Shown: positions 55,616 through 64,000, counted from the stretch's first letter. The stretch is 64,000 nucleotides of DNA from Burkholderiales bacterium (GCA_016191525.1 JACPOK010000040.1:124001-188000); one strand, 5' to 3'. The notes: generated from the letters alone by a model not told the origin. Numbers and translations are program-made.

Positions 55616-56459
55616 ACTTGCGCGTGGGCAGCGCCGCGTAGATGGTGAAGCGCCCGAACACCCAGCCGGGCAGCAAGTGCACCAGCGTGCCACGTGCGAG
55701 GTGCGGCGCCACCAGCAGGCGCGACAGGAAAGTGATGCCCGCGCCGTCCAGCGCAGCGCGCAGCAGCACGTCAAAACTGTTGGTCTGCAGCACCGGCGAC
55801 AGGTCCACCGCCACCGCATCGCCGCCCGCCACCGGCTGCAGCCGTGCCTGGCGGCCATGGTGGCCGGAGCCCTGAGGCCACTGGAATTTCAGGTAGCTGT
55901 GGACCTGCAGCTCCCCGGGCGCCTGCGGCGTGCCGGCGCGCTGCAGGTACTCGGGGGAAGCGCAGGCAATCCAGTCGGTGGTGGCCAGCGGGCGGGCCAC
56001 GATGTCGGCGTCAAAGCCCTCGTCCACCACCACGAAAGTCAGGTCGAACTCCTCGATGCGGGCTTGCGGGAACGGGTCGGTTGCCAGGTCCAGCAGCACC
56101 TTGGGATGGCGTTCGTGCCAGCTGGCGGCGCGCGGCGCCAGGTAGTACGAGGCCAGCACCGGCGTCGCCAGCACGCGCAGGACGCCATGCAGTTCGCGCG
56201 AGTGCTCGGCGGCTGCCGATTCGGCATCTTCCACCTCATGCAGGATGGCGCGGGTACGCAGCAGGTAAGCCTCGCCGGCATCGGTCAGCGCCAGTTTGCG
56301 GGTGGTGCGCTGGAGCAGCCGCACGCCCAAGTGGTCCTCCAGCGCGGCCAGCATGCGCGTCACGCCGGCGGGCGACATGTCGAGCGCGCGGGCCGCCGCC
56401 GCGAAGCCGCCTTCGTCCACCACCCGCTGGAATACCTTCATCGCTTGCAGCCGATCCAT
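55539..56459 (-). CDS. LysR-family transcriptional regulator
   Basis: A 306-residue regulator. The N-terminal winged helix (MDRLQAMKVFQRVVDEGGFA, ARALDMSPAGVTRMLAALE) is canonical, followed by a LysR substrate-binding domain. LysR proteins usually act on a divergent neighbour: here the small DUF4148 gene lies 166 bases away across an AT-rich interval. The C-terminal region overlaps trmL on the other strand. Inducer unknown. Confidence 0.92.
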   Translation of the reverse strand: MDRLQAMKVFQRVVDEGGFAAAARALDMSPAGVTRMLAALEDHLGVRLLQRTTRKLALTDAGEAYLLRTRAILHEVEDAESAAAEHSRELHGVLRVLATPVLASYYLAPRAASWHERHPKVLLDLATDPFPQARIEEFDLTFVVVDEGFDADIVARPLATTDWIACASPEYLQRAGTPQAPGELQVHSYLKFQWPQGSGHHGRQARLQPVAGGDAVAVDLSPVLQTNSFDVLLRAALDGAGITFLSRLLVAPHLARGTLVHLLPGWVFGRFTIYAALPTRKFMPARTRAFLDFLEETPPAATPRTR

Positions 56460-56625
56460 GCAACAAATTGTATTCCAATCGCTTGATTATTTCATTTTTG
56501 GCAACGCTCAATTGAAAACTGAGGCGGCTCCAGGGCCCGGTCCGGGTGCGTAAAGCAGAGACCACCGACAAACAAACCGGTTTGCCGGGGACCTTGAAAC
56601 CACTGTTCAACCCCAGGAGCCCACC

Positions 56626-56907
56626 ATGAAGACCCAACTGATCGCCATCGCCGCCCTCGCCACTCTTTCCGCCTTCGCAGCCCACGCCGACGAGGCCGAC
56701 GGCTCGCAGCGCGGCCTGATGTTCAATTCGACCCGCAATGCCGCTGAAGTGCAGGCCGAGGCCCGGATGCCCGTGCGCATCAGCAACGGCAGCACCGGTT
56801 TCATCGGGGTGACCCAGTCCGCCGTGAAGGCCGCCGACGTGAAGGCCCAGGCCGCCGCCGCGGTGCGCACCGGCCAGACCTCGCGCGGTGAAATCGGCCT
56901 GATGTAA
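56626..56907 (+). CDS. DUF4148-like small secreted protein
   Basis: A 93-residue protein with a clear Sec signal peptide (LIAIAALATLSAFAAHA). The mature part is polar and Ala-rich (AAEVQAEARMPVRISNGSTG, QSAVKAADVKAQAAAAVRTG). DUF4148 proteins are small periplasmic or secreted proteins abundant in Burkholderiales and often induced by stress; their role is unknown. It is divergent from the LysR gene and converges with the YfiR-like gene six bases away. Confidence 0.75.
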   Translation: MKTQLIAIAALATLSAFAAHADEADGSQRGLMFNSTRNAAEVQAEARMPVRISNGSTGFIGVTQSAVKAADVKAQAAAAVRTGQTSRGEIGLM

Positions 56908-56913
56908 ATCAGC

Positions 56914-57540
56914 CTAGCGCAGCAAGGGCAGCATGCCCTGCACGAGCAGGGCGGGCAGGCCCACGCTGCCCTGGATGTTGCGGGCCACCGCCAGCAGCCG
57001 CGCGCTCATGCGCAGCCTCTGGCGGGTCGCCGATTCCAGCGAGATGCCAAAGCGCACCCGCCCGTCCTCGATGAAAAAGCTCATCACGCTGCCACGCGGG
57101 TGGGCGCCGTCGGAATCAGCCACGGTCAGCACGCCTTCGGGCACATGCGGCAACAGCTCCAGCATCTTCGCGGCGCTGGAAGTCCTCACGTACAGGATGT
57201 GAAAGCCCGTCACCGCGTCGCCCGGCTTCAGCCGCACGGCCACCACCGGCCGGCCATCCCGGTCACGGTCGCGCGCCAGCTCGGTCAGGTCCTGCCAGAC
57301 CTGGTCGTCGCCCATCACGCCGATGCGAAGCGGGCTGTCGGCCCTGGCGAAAGCTTCGGCAGGCCATTCCACGAAGCTTGCGAACTTGTGCAGAAACGCC
57401 GCCTTGACCAGCGTCTCGCGCGCCTTGTCCGCGCTTTCGTTGGCCGCGAGGGCCGGCACGCTGGCCGCGGCCAGCGCGCTCCAGGCCACTGCGCGGGCCC
57501 ACCGCGCCAGCGCGCGCAGTAAAACCTTCAGATCCGCCAT
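56914..57540 (-). CDS. YfiR family (DUF4154) periplasmic protein
   Basis: A 208-residue exported protein (signal ARAVAWSALAAASVPALA). The YfiR pattern follows: VKAAFLHKFASFVEWPAEAF at the mature N-terminus, then RIGVMGDD and a GSVMSFFIEDGRVRFGISLE C-terminal block. In Pseudomonas YfiR controls a diguanylate cyclase; related proteins are often encoded after TonB-dependent receptors. Here the start overlaps the end of such a receptor gene by 13 bases. Confidence 0.85.
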   Translation of the reverse strand: MADLKVLLRALARWARAVAWSALAAASVPALAANESADKARETLVKAAFLHKFASFVEWPAEAFARADSPLRIGVMGDDQVWQDLTELARDRDRDGRPVVAVRLKPGDAVTGFHILYVRTSSAAKMLELLPHVPEGVLTVADSDGAHPRGSVMSFFIEDGRVRFGISLESATRQRLRMSARLLAVARNIQGSVGLPALLVQGMLPLLR

Positions 57541-59429
57541 ACGGCCTTCAGCAGGAACGAGCGCTCTATTTCGACGCGGCTGGCGGGGTTGCCCCATTCA
57601 GGATGGCGCGAGTCCGTGAGGTTGCGCACCGTGAACGACAGTTCCAGGTCGGGGCGCACGCGCCAGCCCCAGCGCAGGTCCACCGCCGTGTAGGCCGGCA
57701 CAGCCGGGCTGGGCAGGGCGCCCACGCGCCGCACCTGGACATCGGCCTCCATGGTGTGGCTGGCGTTCCACGCCAGGCCGAGCGAGCCGTAGTAGCGCGG
57801 GTCGTTGCCCAGCGAGGCCACGCCGCCGATGGGCGCCGTGCCCGCCAGCGCCTGGAAATGCTGGTTCTGCCTGACGTAGCCAGCATCGAGCCGCCAGCTG
57901 TCGGACAGGCGCCAGTTGCCCCAGGCTTCGACCCCGGTGACCCGGCCTTCCAGGTTGTTGTTGAAGGTGGGGCCGCCCGGCCCCGCGTCCAGCGAGCGCA
58001 GCCTGTCGAAATCGTGATGAAACGCAGTCAGCGACCACGATACCGCGGGCACCGGCTGGGCGCGGTACCCCAGCTCGTAAACGCGCGCGACTTCCGAATT
58101 GAAATTCGGCCCGCCCGCCACCACCACAAAAGGCGGCGTGCCCGGCGAGTAGAACTCCTTGTCGATGCGCGACGGCGTGCGTACCGCCCGCGAGACGGCG
58201 CCCCATAGCAGGTGGTTGGGCGCGACGTCAAACGCCAGCCGGGCATTGGGGAGGAATTCGGTGCCGGTGTAGTCGTTGTGCTCCAGCTTCGCGCCGACGG
58301 TGAGCTTGATGCGGCCCGGCAGCTGGATTTCATCCTGCGCGAACACGTTCGCCAGATTCATGCGCCGGTCGGCGGGCAACAGTGCCAGCGCCGCCGGGTT
58401 GATGTTGACCACCCTGTCACGCTGGGCCCGGTAACCCGCGCCCCAAAGGAATTCATGGCTGTCCCAGGGCTGCGACTGGTGCTGGAACTCCAAGTCGGCC
58501 GTGTCCAGCGTGTCGCGCACCGAGCCCGGCTGGTCGCGCCCCGTTTGTTCCAGGTAGCCCTGCAGCTGTGCGCGGCTACCCTGTCCGAGGTCGCGGGTCC
58601 AGCGGCCCAGCAGGTTGGCGCCGCTCACGCGGCGCGGCGCCGGGGCCTGGTCGATACGGCTTTCGTAGGCGTCGCCCTGCAGCGTGAACTGGTCGCGCGA
58701 TTCGGTGCGGTCGGCCCGGAAGCCCAGGTGCGTCATGCCGGAGCCATCCCGCACCGCCGCTCCCGTATTGAGCGTGGAATTCTCGCGTTCCGAACGCTGC
58801 GCAAAGACCCGGTAATTGGTGCCTGAGGCCGTCGCGCCGCCAAAGCGCGCGGCCAGGCGCCGGTCCTGGTTGCCGGCGCCGGCGCTGGCCAGGAAACCAT
58901 GCGTCTCCGAGGCATTGCGGGTGATGATGTTGATCACGCCGTTCACCGCGTTGGAGCCATACAGCGTGCCACCCGTGCCGCTCAGCACCTCGATGCGCTC
59001 CACGTCTTCCAGCATCACGTCCTGCGCTTCCCAGAACACACCGGAAAACAGCGGCGAATAGACCGTCCGCCCGTCGATCAGCACCAGCATCTTGTTGGCC
59101 AGCACGCTGTTGAAGCCGCGCGCGGTGATGGCGTACTGGATGGCGTCGGCGCGCGCCACCTGCAGGTTGGGCGCCAGGCGCAGCGCCTCCGGCAGGCTGG
59201 TGGCGCCCGAGCGGCGGATGTCTTCGTGGTTGATGATGTAGACCGAGCCGGCCACGTCGGCCAGGCGCTGCACACGCTTGGAGACCGAGGTCACCTCGAT
59301 GTTGGTCAGCTGCTCCAGCGACAGGTCGGCCAGGTTGGCGGCCACGGTCTGGGCACCGGCGGCCGGCGCCAGCGAGGCCAGGACCAGCAGGCAAGCGCGG
59401 CGGGGAAGGCTGATTGGCGGCAATTTCAT
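57528..59429 (-). CDS. TonB-dependent outer-membrane receptor
   Basis: A 633-residue receptor with signal peptide (LPRRACLLVLASLAPAAGA). The plug domain has the TonB-box-proximal region LSLEQLTNIEVTSVSKRVQR, GARGF-like TARGFNSVLANKMLVLIDGR and ERIEVLSGTGGTLYGSNAVN. The barrel follows and ends in KAVWRI. The class resembles receptors for siderophores or vitamins whose genes carry a YfiR-like partner, but the substrate cannot be predicted. It starts 85 bases after the MaoC stop on the same strand. Confidence 0.93.
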   Translation of the reverse strand: MKLPPISLPRRACLLVLASLAPAAGAQTVAANLADLSLEQLTNIEVTSVSKRVQRLADVAGSVYIINHEDIRRSGATSLPEALRLAPNLQVARADAIQYAITARGFNSVLANKMLVLIDGRTVYSPLFSGVFWEAQDVMLEDVERIEVLSGTGGTLYGSNAVNGVINIITRNASETHGFLASAGAGNQDRRLAARFGGATASGTNYRVFAQRSERENSTLNTGAAVRDGSGMTHLGFRADRTESRDQFTLQGDAYESRIDQAPAPRRVSGANLLGRWTRDLGQGSRAQLQGYLEQTGRDQPGSVRDTLDTADLEFQHQSQPWDSHEFLWGAGYRAQRDRVVNINPAALALLPADRRMNLANVFAQDEIQLPGRIKLTVGAKLEHNDYTGTEFLPNARLAFDVAPNHLLWGAVSRAVRTPSRIDKEFYSPGTPPFVVVAGGPNFNSEVARVYELGYRAQPVPAVSWSLTAFHHDFDRLRSLDAGPGGPTFNNNLEGRVTGVEAWGNWRLSDSWRLDAGYVRQNQHFQALAGTAPIGGVASLGNDPRYYGSLGLAWNASHTMEADVQVRRVGALPSPAVPAYTAVDLRWGWRVRPDLELSFTVRNLTDSRHPEWGNPASRVEIERSFLLKAVWRI

Positions 59430-59514
59430 GCCGGCAATTATTGTTGAGCCCGCGGGCCCGCGCTACAAAAACCGACAGAAGTGGCGCGGGCGCCACGCGA
59501 CAGCAGCGCGCCCG

Positions 59515-59970
59515 TCAGGCGTAGCGGCGCGTCAGCGATTCCGCCACGCAGGCCGGCTTGTCGGCGCCTTCTCGCTCCACCGTCACCAGCCAGGCCATCT
59601 GCATGCCGTTGCCCTCGATGTCCTCGCACGAGACCAGCTTCATGCGGGCGCGCAGCCGGCTGCCCACCGGCACCGGGGAGGTGAAGCGCACCTTGTTCAG
59701 GCCGTAATTCACGCCCATGCGGGTTTCGCGGATTTCCATCGCGCTTTCAAAGAATTTCGGCAGCAGCGAGAGGGTGAGGAAGCCGTGGGCGATCGGGGCG
59801 CCGAAGGGCCCTGCCTTGGCCCGTTCGACATCGATGTGGATCCACTGGTGGTCGCCGGTGGCCTGCGCGAACAGGTTGACCTGCTCCTGCGTGATGGTGA
59901 TCCAGTCGCTGACGGCGACTTCCTGGCCGACAAGCGATTTCAGCTCGCCGAGGTTCTGGAGGGTTTTCAT
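59515..59970 (-). CDS. MaoC-family enoyl-CoA hydratase-like protein
   Basis: Hotdog-fold hydratase of 151 residues. The hydratase motif FAQATGDHQWIHID with the catalytic Asp/His pair is followed by GAPIAHGFLTLSLLP; it is probably an (R)-specific enoyl-CoA hydratase or NodN-like protein. Such enzymes supply (R)-3-hydroxyacyl-CoA for polyhydroxyalkanoate or take part in fatty-acid breakdown. It lies alone downstream of parA, separated by a small palindrome. Confidence 0.9.
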   Translation of the reverse strand: MKTLQNLGELKSLVGQEVAVSDWITITQEQVNLFAQATGDHQWIHIDVERAKAGPFGAPIAHGFLTLSLLPKFFESAMEIRETRMGVNYGLNKVRFTSPVPVGSRLRARMKLVSCEDIEGNGMQMAWLVTVEREGADKPACVAESLTRRYA

Positions 59971-60013
59971 TCCCCCAATGTAGCAAGCGGGCGTTACCGC
60001 CCCTGACCAGTTG

Positions 60014-60037
60014 GGGACAGAGCTGAAGGTCTGTCCC
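60014..60037. repeat. REP-like palindrome between parA and maoC genes
   Basis: GGGACAGA and TCTGTCCC are perfect 8-bp inverted arms with an 8-base loop, of the GGGGACAGA...TCTGTCCC kind scattered in many betaproteobacterial genomes. It may attenuate transcription from parA into maoC. Confidence 0.6.
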
Positions 60038-60051
60038 GCAAACGCACCGGT

Positions 60052-60669
60052 TTACTTGTCCAGCCAGCGACAGATGCCTTCCCACTGCTCCAGGTCGCGC
60101 TCCACCCGGCCAGGGGCCACGTCGAACAGCGTCAGGCCGCGCGCGGCCAGCTGGATGTAGTTGGTGGTGTGGCGCAGGTAGCCCAGCACCGGCAGGCCCA
60201 GGCTGTCTACGAACTCGTGCAGCTTGTCGGCGGCGATGGTGCGGTTGTCGACCCGGCTGCCGACGATGCCCACCTGCATCTTGCTGGCCTTGCTGTGCTC
60301 CGCCAGCTCGTCCAGGAAAGTCCGGGTGGCGAAGATGTCGAACACGCTGGGCTGCAGCGGCACGATCACCTTGTCGGCCAGCTTGAGGATTTCGGTGAAC
60401 TGCTTGCCGTGCATGCCGGCCGGCGTGTCCAGCACCACATGGGTCGTGCCCTTGGGCGGCTTGACGATGTTGCTGGGGGTCAGCTCCCAGGTGCTGATGG
60501 GCCGGGCGGCGGCCGGGCGCAGCCCCAGCCACAGGCGTGAAGACTGCTGGCGGTCGGCATCGCCCAGCATCACCGCGTGGCCGCGGCTTGCAAAATAGCC
60601 GGCGATGTTGGTGGCGACGGTGGACTTTCCGACACCGCCTTTGGGATTGGCGACAACCACGACAGGCAT
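60052..60669 (-). CDS. Orphan ParA/MinD-family ATPase
   Basis: A 205-residue deviant Walker ATPase with the P-loop KGGVGKST near residue 11 and HVVLDTPAGMHG as switch region. No parB partner or parS-like sites are near, so it is not the chromosome partition pair. Orphan ParA-like proteins position cell-envelope or motility complexes. The ATG is chosen because AGGAG lies 7 bases upstream; the upstream TTG reading lacks support. Confidence 0.85.
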   Translation of the reverse strand: MPVVVVANPKGGVGKSTVATNIAGYFASRGHAVMLGDADRQQSSRLWLGLRPAAARPISTWELTPSNIVKPPKGTTHVVLDTPAGMHGKQFTEILKLADKVIVPLQPSVFDIFATRTFLDELAEHSKASKMQVGIVGSRVDNRTIAADKLHEFVDSLGLPVLGYLRHTTNYIQLAARGLTLFDVAPGRVERDLEQWEGICRWLDK

Positions 60670-60733
60670 GGGCAACTCCTGGTGAAAGCTAGGGTGGCTG
60701 CGATGACTTTCGCAACTGCGCTATGTTACCGGT

Positions 60734-61366
60734 ATGGCTGAGCAGGCAAAAAACGGGGCGGATTCCGGCATTTACGTGCTGGCCGCCCACCCGAACTGGC
60801 GTGAATCCAGGGTCAACCAGCGCCTGGTGGCGGCGGCGCGCGCCGTGGCCGGCACCGACGTGAACGACCTGTACGCCAGCTACCCCGATTTCGACATTGA
60901 CGTCTCCCTGGAGCAGCCCCGGCTGGCGGCCGCGAAGCTGGTGGTGCTGCTGCACCCCATCCAGTGGTATTCCATGCCCGCGCTGCAAAAGCTCTGGCTG
61001 GACGAAGTGCTTGCCTACGGGTGGGCCTACGGCACCGGCGGCACCGCGCTGCGCGGCAAGGACCTGTGGCTGGTGGCCACCACAGGCGGGCCCGAATCGT
61101 CCTACCACCCGCAAAGCTATAACCGCTATTTCTTCGACGCCTTCCTGCCGCCCTACGAGCAGACAGCCGCGCTGTGCGGCATGCGCTTCCTGCCGCCCAT
61201 GCTGCTGCACGGCGCCCACACCACGCCCGAGGCCGCGGTGTCGGCGCACGTGGACATGTTCCGCGAACGCCTGCAAAGCTACCCGCAGTGGCCCGAGCTG
61301 GACGAAATGGATTCCTGCCCGGCCTGCGAAGTGCCGCCCACCGACCGGCCTGGAGAAAACGACTGA
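60734..61366 (+). CDS. NAD(P)H oxidoreductase, KefF-like ancillary protein
   Basis: Flavodoxin-like quinone oxidoreductase of 210 residues. The FMN-binding fold is indicated by YVLAAHPNWRESRVNQRL, HPIQWYSMPALQKLWLDEVL and the VATTGGPESSYHPQSYNRYF block. Such proteins activate KefC potassium efflux in response to electrophiles. The stop overlaps the next gene by one base (TGATG), so KefF and KefC are coupled. Confidence 0.9.
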   Translation: MAEQAKNGADSGIYVLAAHPNWRESRVNQRLVAAARAVAGTDVNDLYASYPDFDIDVSLEQPRLAAAKLVVLLHPIQWYSMPALQKLWLDEVLAYGWAYGTGGTALRGKDLWLVATTGGPESSYHPQSYNRYFFDAFLPPYEQTAALCGMRFLPPMLLHGAHTTPEAAVSAHVDMFRERLQSYPQWPELDEMDSCPACEVPPTDRPGEND

Positions 61367-63210
61367 TGGAACACGCACCGGCCTGGCTGACCAACAGCCT
61401 GATTTACCTGAGCGCCGCCGTCATCGTGGTGCCGCTTTCCAAGGCCGTCGGCCTCGGATCGATCATCGGTTACCTGGCCGCCGGCATCGCCATCGGGCCC
61501 TGGGGCCTGGGCCTGGTGACCAACGTGGAAGACATCCTTCATTTCGCCGAATTCGGCGTGGTGCTGATGCTCTTCATGGTCGGGCTGGAACTGGAGCCCC
61601 GGCGGCTGTGGAACCTGCGCCGGCCGATCTTCGGCTGGGGTTCGGCCCAGGTGCTCGGCTGCGCGGCCCTGCTGTTCGCCGCGGGCCTGGCCGGCGGCAT
61701 GAACTGGCGGGTCAGCCTGGTGGCGGCGCTGGGCCTGGCACTGTCGTCCACCGCTATCGCCCTGCAGGTCATGGGCGAGCGCAACCTGCTGCCCACCAGC
61801 AGCGGCCAGGCCGGCTTTTCCATCCTGCTGTTCCAGGACGTGGCGGCCATCCCCATCCTGGCGCTGCTGCCGCTGCTGGGCGGTGTTTCAGAGGGAAATG
61901 AGGCCACAGCGCGCGCCGGATGGGCGTGGGACGCTATAAAAATCGTAGCAGTGGTGGCCGGCATCATCCTGGGCGGGCGGCTGGCGATACGGCCGCTGCT
62001 GCGCTGGATCGCCAAGAGCAAGACGCCGGAGATCTTCACCGCCGCCTCGCTGCTGCTGGTGGTGGCGATCGCCGCGCTGATGCAGCTGGTGGGCCTGTCG
62101 ATGGCGCTGGGCGCCTTCCTGGCCGGCGTGCTGCTGGCGGAGAGCGAATACCGGCGCGAGCTGGAAACCGACATCGAGCCCTTCAAGGGCCTTTTGCTGG
62201 GCCTGTTCTTCATCGCCGTGGGCATGAGCATCGACTTCGGCGTGATCCTGAAGTCGCCCGGCCTGATGGCCGCGCTGGTGGCCGTCTTCATGGCTATCAA
62301 GGCGCTGGTGATCTGGTTCGTCGGCCGCCAGATGGGGCTGCCGCTGCAGGAGCGGCCGGTGTTCACGCTGCTGCTCGCGCAGGGTGGCGAGTTCGCCTTC
62401 GTGGTGTTCCAGGCGGCCGTGGGCGCGCAGGTGCTGCCTGCCGCCACAGCCTCGCTGTTCATCGGCGCGGTGGCCATTTCCATGCTGCTCAGCCCGTTGG
62501 TGCTGGTAGCCATCGACCGGCTGCTGCTACCGCGCTGGGCCAACTGCAATGTGCCGCAGCTGGAGGAGATCTCCGAGCCGCAAAACGCGCCGGTGATCAT
62601 TGCCGGCTTCGGCCGCTACGGCCAGATCATCGGCCGCATGCTGACGGCCGAGGGCCTGCCCGCCACGGTGCTGGACCACGATGCCGACATGATCGAGGCG
62701 GCCCGCTCCTTCGGCTACAAGGTGTTCTATGGCGACGCGACGCGGCTGGACCTGCTCCGCACCGCCGGCGCCGCAACCGCGAAGATCCTGGTGGTGGCGG
62801 TGGACGACAAGGACCAGTCGCTGGCCATCGTCGACCTGGCGCGCGAGCATTTTCCGCAGCTGGAGATGGTGGTGCGGGCCCGCGACGTCACCCACTGGAA
62901 CGAATTGCGCGACCGGGGCGTGACGCGCATCGAGCGCGAGCTGTTCGAGTCCAGCCTGCGCAGCGCGCGCACCGTGCTGGAACTGCTGGGTTACGCGCCG
63001 CACGAGGCGCGTAACCACGCGGTGCGTTTCCGCCGCCACAACATCGAGCTGTTCGAGCAGATGTACCCCCACCGCAAGGACCGCAGCAAGCTGATCGCCG
63101 TGGCCAAGCAGGGCCGCGCCCAGCTGGAAGCGCAGATGGCGCAGGAGCGCGCCGAGCGCGAGGAGCGCCGCCGGCAGGAGCAGGCCCGGGCGCCGGGCTG
63201 GGGCGACTAG
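61366..63210 (+). CDS. Glutathione-regulated potassium/proton antiporter KefC-like
   Basis: Monovalent cation:proton antiporter-2 family member of 614 residues. About twelve helices (from LIYLSAAVIVVPLSKAVG) include the conserved FAEFGVVLMLFMVGLELEP. A C-terminal RCK domain has the nucleotide-binding FGRYGQIIGRMLTAEGL. The long charged tail (EREERRRQEQARA) is typical. The pair with the KefF-like protein protects against electrophiles by acidifying the cytoplasm through K+ efflux. Confidence 0.93.
   Translation: MEHAPAWLTNSLIYLSAAVIVVPLSKAVGLGSIIGYLAAGIAIGPWGLGLVTNVEDILHFAEFGVVLMLFMVGLELEPRRLWNLRRPIFGWGSAQVLGCAALLFAAGLAGGMNWRVSLVAALGLALSSTAIALQVMGERNLLPTSSGQAGFSILLFQDVAAIPILALLPLLGGVSEGNEATARAGWAWDAIKIVAVVAGIILGGRLAIRPLLRWIAKSKTPEIFTAASLLLVVAIAALMQLVGLSMALGAFLAGVLLAESEYRRELETDIEPFKGLLLGLFFIAVGMSIDFGVILKSPGLMAALVAVFMAIKALVIWFVGRQMGLPLQERPVFTLLLAQGGEFAFVVFQAAVGAQVLPAATASLFIGAVAISMLLSPLVLVAIDRLLLPRWANCNVPQLEEISEPQNAPVIIAGFGRYGQIIGRMLTAEGLPATVLDHDADMIEAARSFGYKVFYGDATRLDLLRTAGAATAKILVVAVDDKDQSLAIVDLAREHFPQLEMVVRARDVTHWNELRDRGVTRIERELFESSLRSARTVLELLGYAPHEARNHAVRFRRHNIELFEQMYPHRKDRSKLIAVAKQGRAQLEAQMAQERAEREERRRQEQARAPGWGD
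61933..61949. repeat. AT-rich 17-bp palindrome, copy 7 (inside the kefC-like gene)
   Basis: GCTAT-AAAAATC-GTAGC. It is read as GCT ATA AAA ATC GTA GCA (AIKIVA) at the start of a membrane helix, in the same codon phase as the other coding copies. Confidence 0.7.
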
Positions 63211-63231
63211 CACCGCAAAATCCCTAACCTG

Positions 63232-63250
63232 CCTAGGCAAATTGCCTAGG
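63232..63250. promoter_or_regulatory. Perfect palindrome upstream of the PAS protein
   Basis: CCTAGGCAA-A-TTGCCTAGG is a perfect 9-bp inverted repeat 55 bases before the start codon of the PAS gene. It is a candidate operator for a dimeric regulator. Confidence 0.55.
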
Positions 63251-63304
63251 GCCGGTGCCCCTGCGGATGATTTCATGGGACCTCACTCCGTCAGAGAGGC
63301 TGCC

Positions 63305-64000
63305 ATGGATCGCGCCCCCACAGAATTGACCGCAGCGCTCGCGCAAGCCGCGGGCCCGCTTGACTTTGCGCAGGACGAGCTGGTGCGCGTGCGGCGGGAG
63401 CTGGCCAGGCTGCGCTCTTCCCACGAGTTGCTGGTGTCCACGCTGGACGCGGCCAACGACGGCATCCTCACGCTGCAGTACTCGGACAATTCCATTTACT
63501 ACAACATCCGCTTCGTCGAGCTGTGGGGTATCCCGGAAGACAAGCTGAGCGGCATGGACAGCCCCGCCCTGGTCGCCCTGCAGGCCACCCGGGTGAAGGA
63601 CCCCGAGAGCCTGATCGCCCACATCGAGCAGCGGCGCCTGAACCCCGAGAACGAGGACTTCAGCGTCATCGAGATGCTGGACGGACGCGTGCTGGAGCGC
63701 CAGGTGCTGCCGCAGCGCGTGCATGGCAAGTGCGTGGGCAGCGTCATCACCTTCCGCGACGTCACCGACAAGGTGCGCTACGAGGAAAAGATGATGTTCA
63801 ACCACGTGGTGCTGGAGAACTCTCCGCCCATGTACTGGATCGACCGCGACGCCGGCACCCTGTGCTACGTCAACCCGGCCATGTGCAAGCACCTGGGTTA
63901 CGAGGACCATGAGCTGCTGGGCATGAAGATTTCAGGCTACGACGCCGACTTCAAGGACGACGGCCTGGCCTCGCTGGAGCGGGGCATCCGCGAAGCCAAC
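63305..64000 (+). CDS. PAS-domain signalling protein, N-terminal 232 residues (runs off the window)
   Basis: Cytoplasmic sensor fragment. A coiled-coil-like start (ELVRVRRELARLRSSHELLV) is followed by a first PAS domain (LDAANDGILTLQYSDNSIYY) ending in VITFRDVTDKVRYEEK, and then a second PAS domain (VLENSPPMYWIDRDAG). The output domain (GGDEF/EAL, histidine kinase or other) lies beyond the window. Its promoter region has a perfect palindrome. Confidence 0.88.
   Translation, partial: MDRAPTELTAALAQAAGPLDFAQDELVRVRRELARLRSSHELLVSTLDAANDGILTLQYSDNSIYYNIRFVELWGIPEDKLSGMDSPALVALQATRVKDPESLIAHIEQRRLNPENEDFSVIEMLDGRVLERQVLPQRVHGKCVGSVITFRDVTDKVRYEEKMMFNHVVLENSPPMYWIDRDAGTLCYVNPAMCKHLGYEDHELLGMKISGYDADFKDDGLASLERGIREAN

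Noticed and set aside
60052-60669. Chromosome partition locus or plasmid origin around the ParA gene
   Set aside because: No parB, parS-like repeats, dnaA boxes cluster or replication gene is nearby; the surroundings are ordinary chromosomal genes.

Overview
The window looks like a chromosomal segment of a GC-rich betaproteobacterium of the order Burkholderiales, most likely family Comamonadaceae (Polaromonas / Rhodoferax / Ramlibacter / Variovorax-like). This is inferred from gene order (mutY-dynamin-mutM, lolB-ispE-tRNA-Gln-prs-rplY-pth, rsmD-coaD, M16 pair-ftsY, the aa3 oxidase cluster), from protein types (Bug receptor, DUF2244, DUF2909, DUF2970, DUF4148) and from dispersed repeats that I associate with this family. 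It is mostly core genome. The exception is the large two-partner secretion locus.

Layout. 1-2989 (minus): DNA repair genes mutM and mutY with a dynamin-like GTPase between them. 3021-8746 (plus): TPR protein, lolB, ispE, tRNA-Gln(TTG), prs, rplY, pth. 8773-9491: a small secreted protein converging on a YfhL-type ferredoxin. 9623-23432 (plus): a TpsB pore and a 4008-residue FHA-type TpsA exoprotein with hierarchical repeats. 23506-31479 (plus): a seven-gene operon of dipeptide/oligopeptide-type ABC importer, amidase and TPR protein. 31434-34096: histidine phosphatase, alpha/beta hydrolase, coaD, rsmD, then a possible small-RNA region. 34318-39268: M16 peptidase pair diverging from ftsY-selD. 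39297-42725: an unrecognised protein, rpoH behind a perfect CIRCE operator, and a 7TM protein with a degenerate GGDEF domain. 42805-43809: Bug-type solute receptor. 43891-53426: cytochrome c oxidase biogenesis and structural genes in two minus-strand operons. 53467-59429: methyltransferase, ComF-like protein, TrmL, LysR, DUF4148 protein, YfiR-like protein and TonB-dependent receptor. 59515-64000: MaoC hydratase, orphan ParA, KefF/KefC potassium efflux pair and the start of a PAS-domain signalling protein.

How the genes work together. The cox region has the structural subunits (ctaC, ctaD, coxIII), the copper-delivery factors (ctaG, sco1), the heme A pathway (ctaB, ctaA), SURF1 and several small membrane proteins, enough to build an aa3-type oxidase. 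TpsB and TpsA form a self-contained surface adhesin secretion system. The ABC operon probably imports a peptide- or amide-like compound that the amidase cleaves. KefF and KefC form a regulated K+/H+ antiporter.

The main observations outside ordinary annotation are: (i) a 1-2-3 ladder of paired repeats inside TpsA; (ii) seven copies of an AT-rich 17-bp palindrome, six of them inside genes and all in the same codon phase; (iii) a perfect CIRCE overlapping a probable rpoH promoter; (iv) a dispersed GC-rich repeat that supplies the C-terminal tail of a hydrolase; and (v) a structured region between an M16 peptidase and rsmD. No gene-free stretch exceeds about 220 bases.
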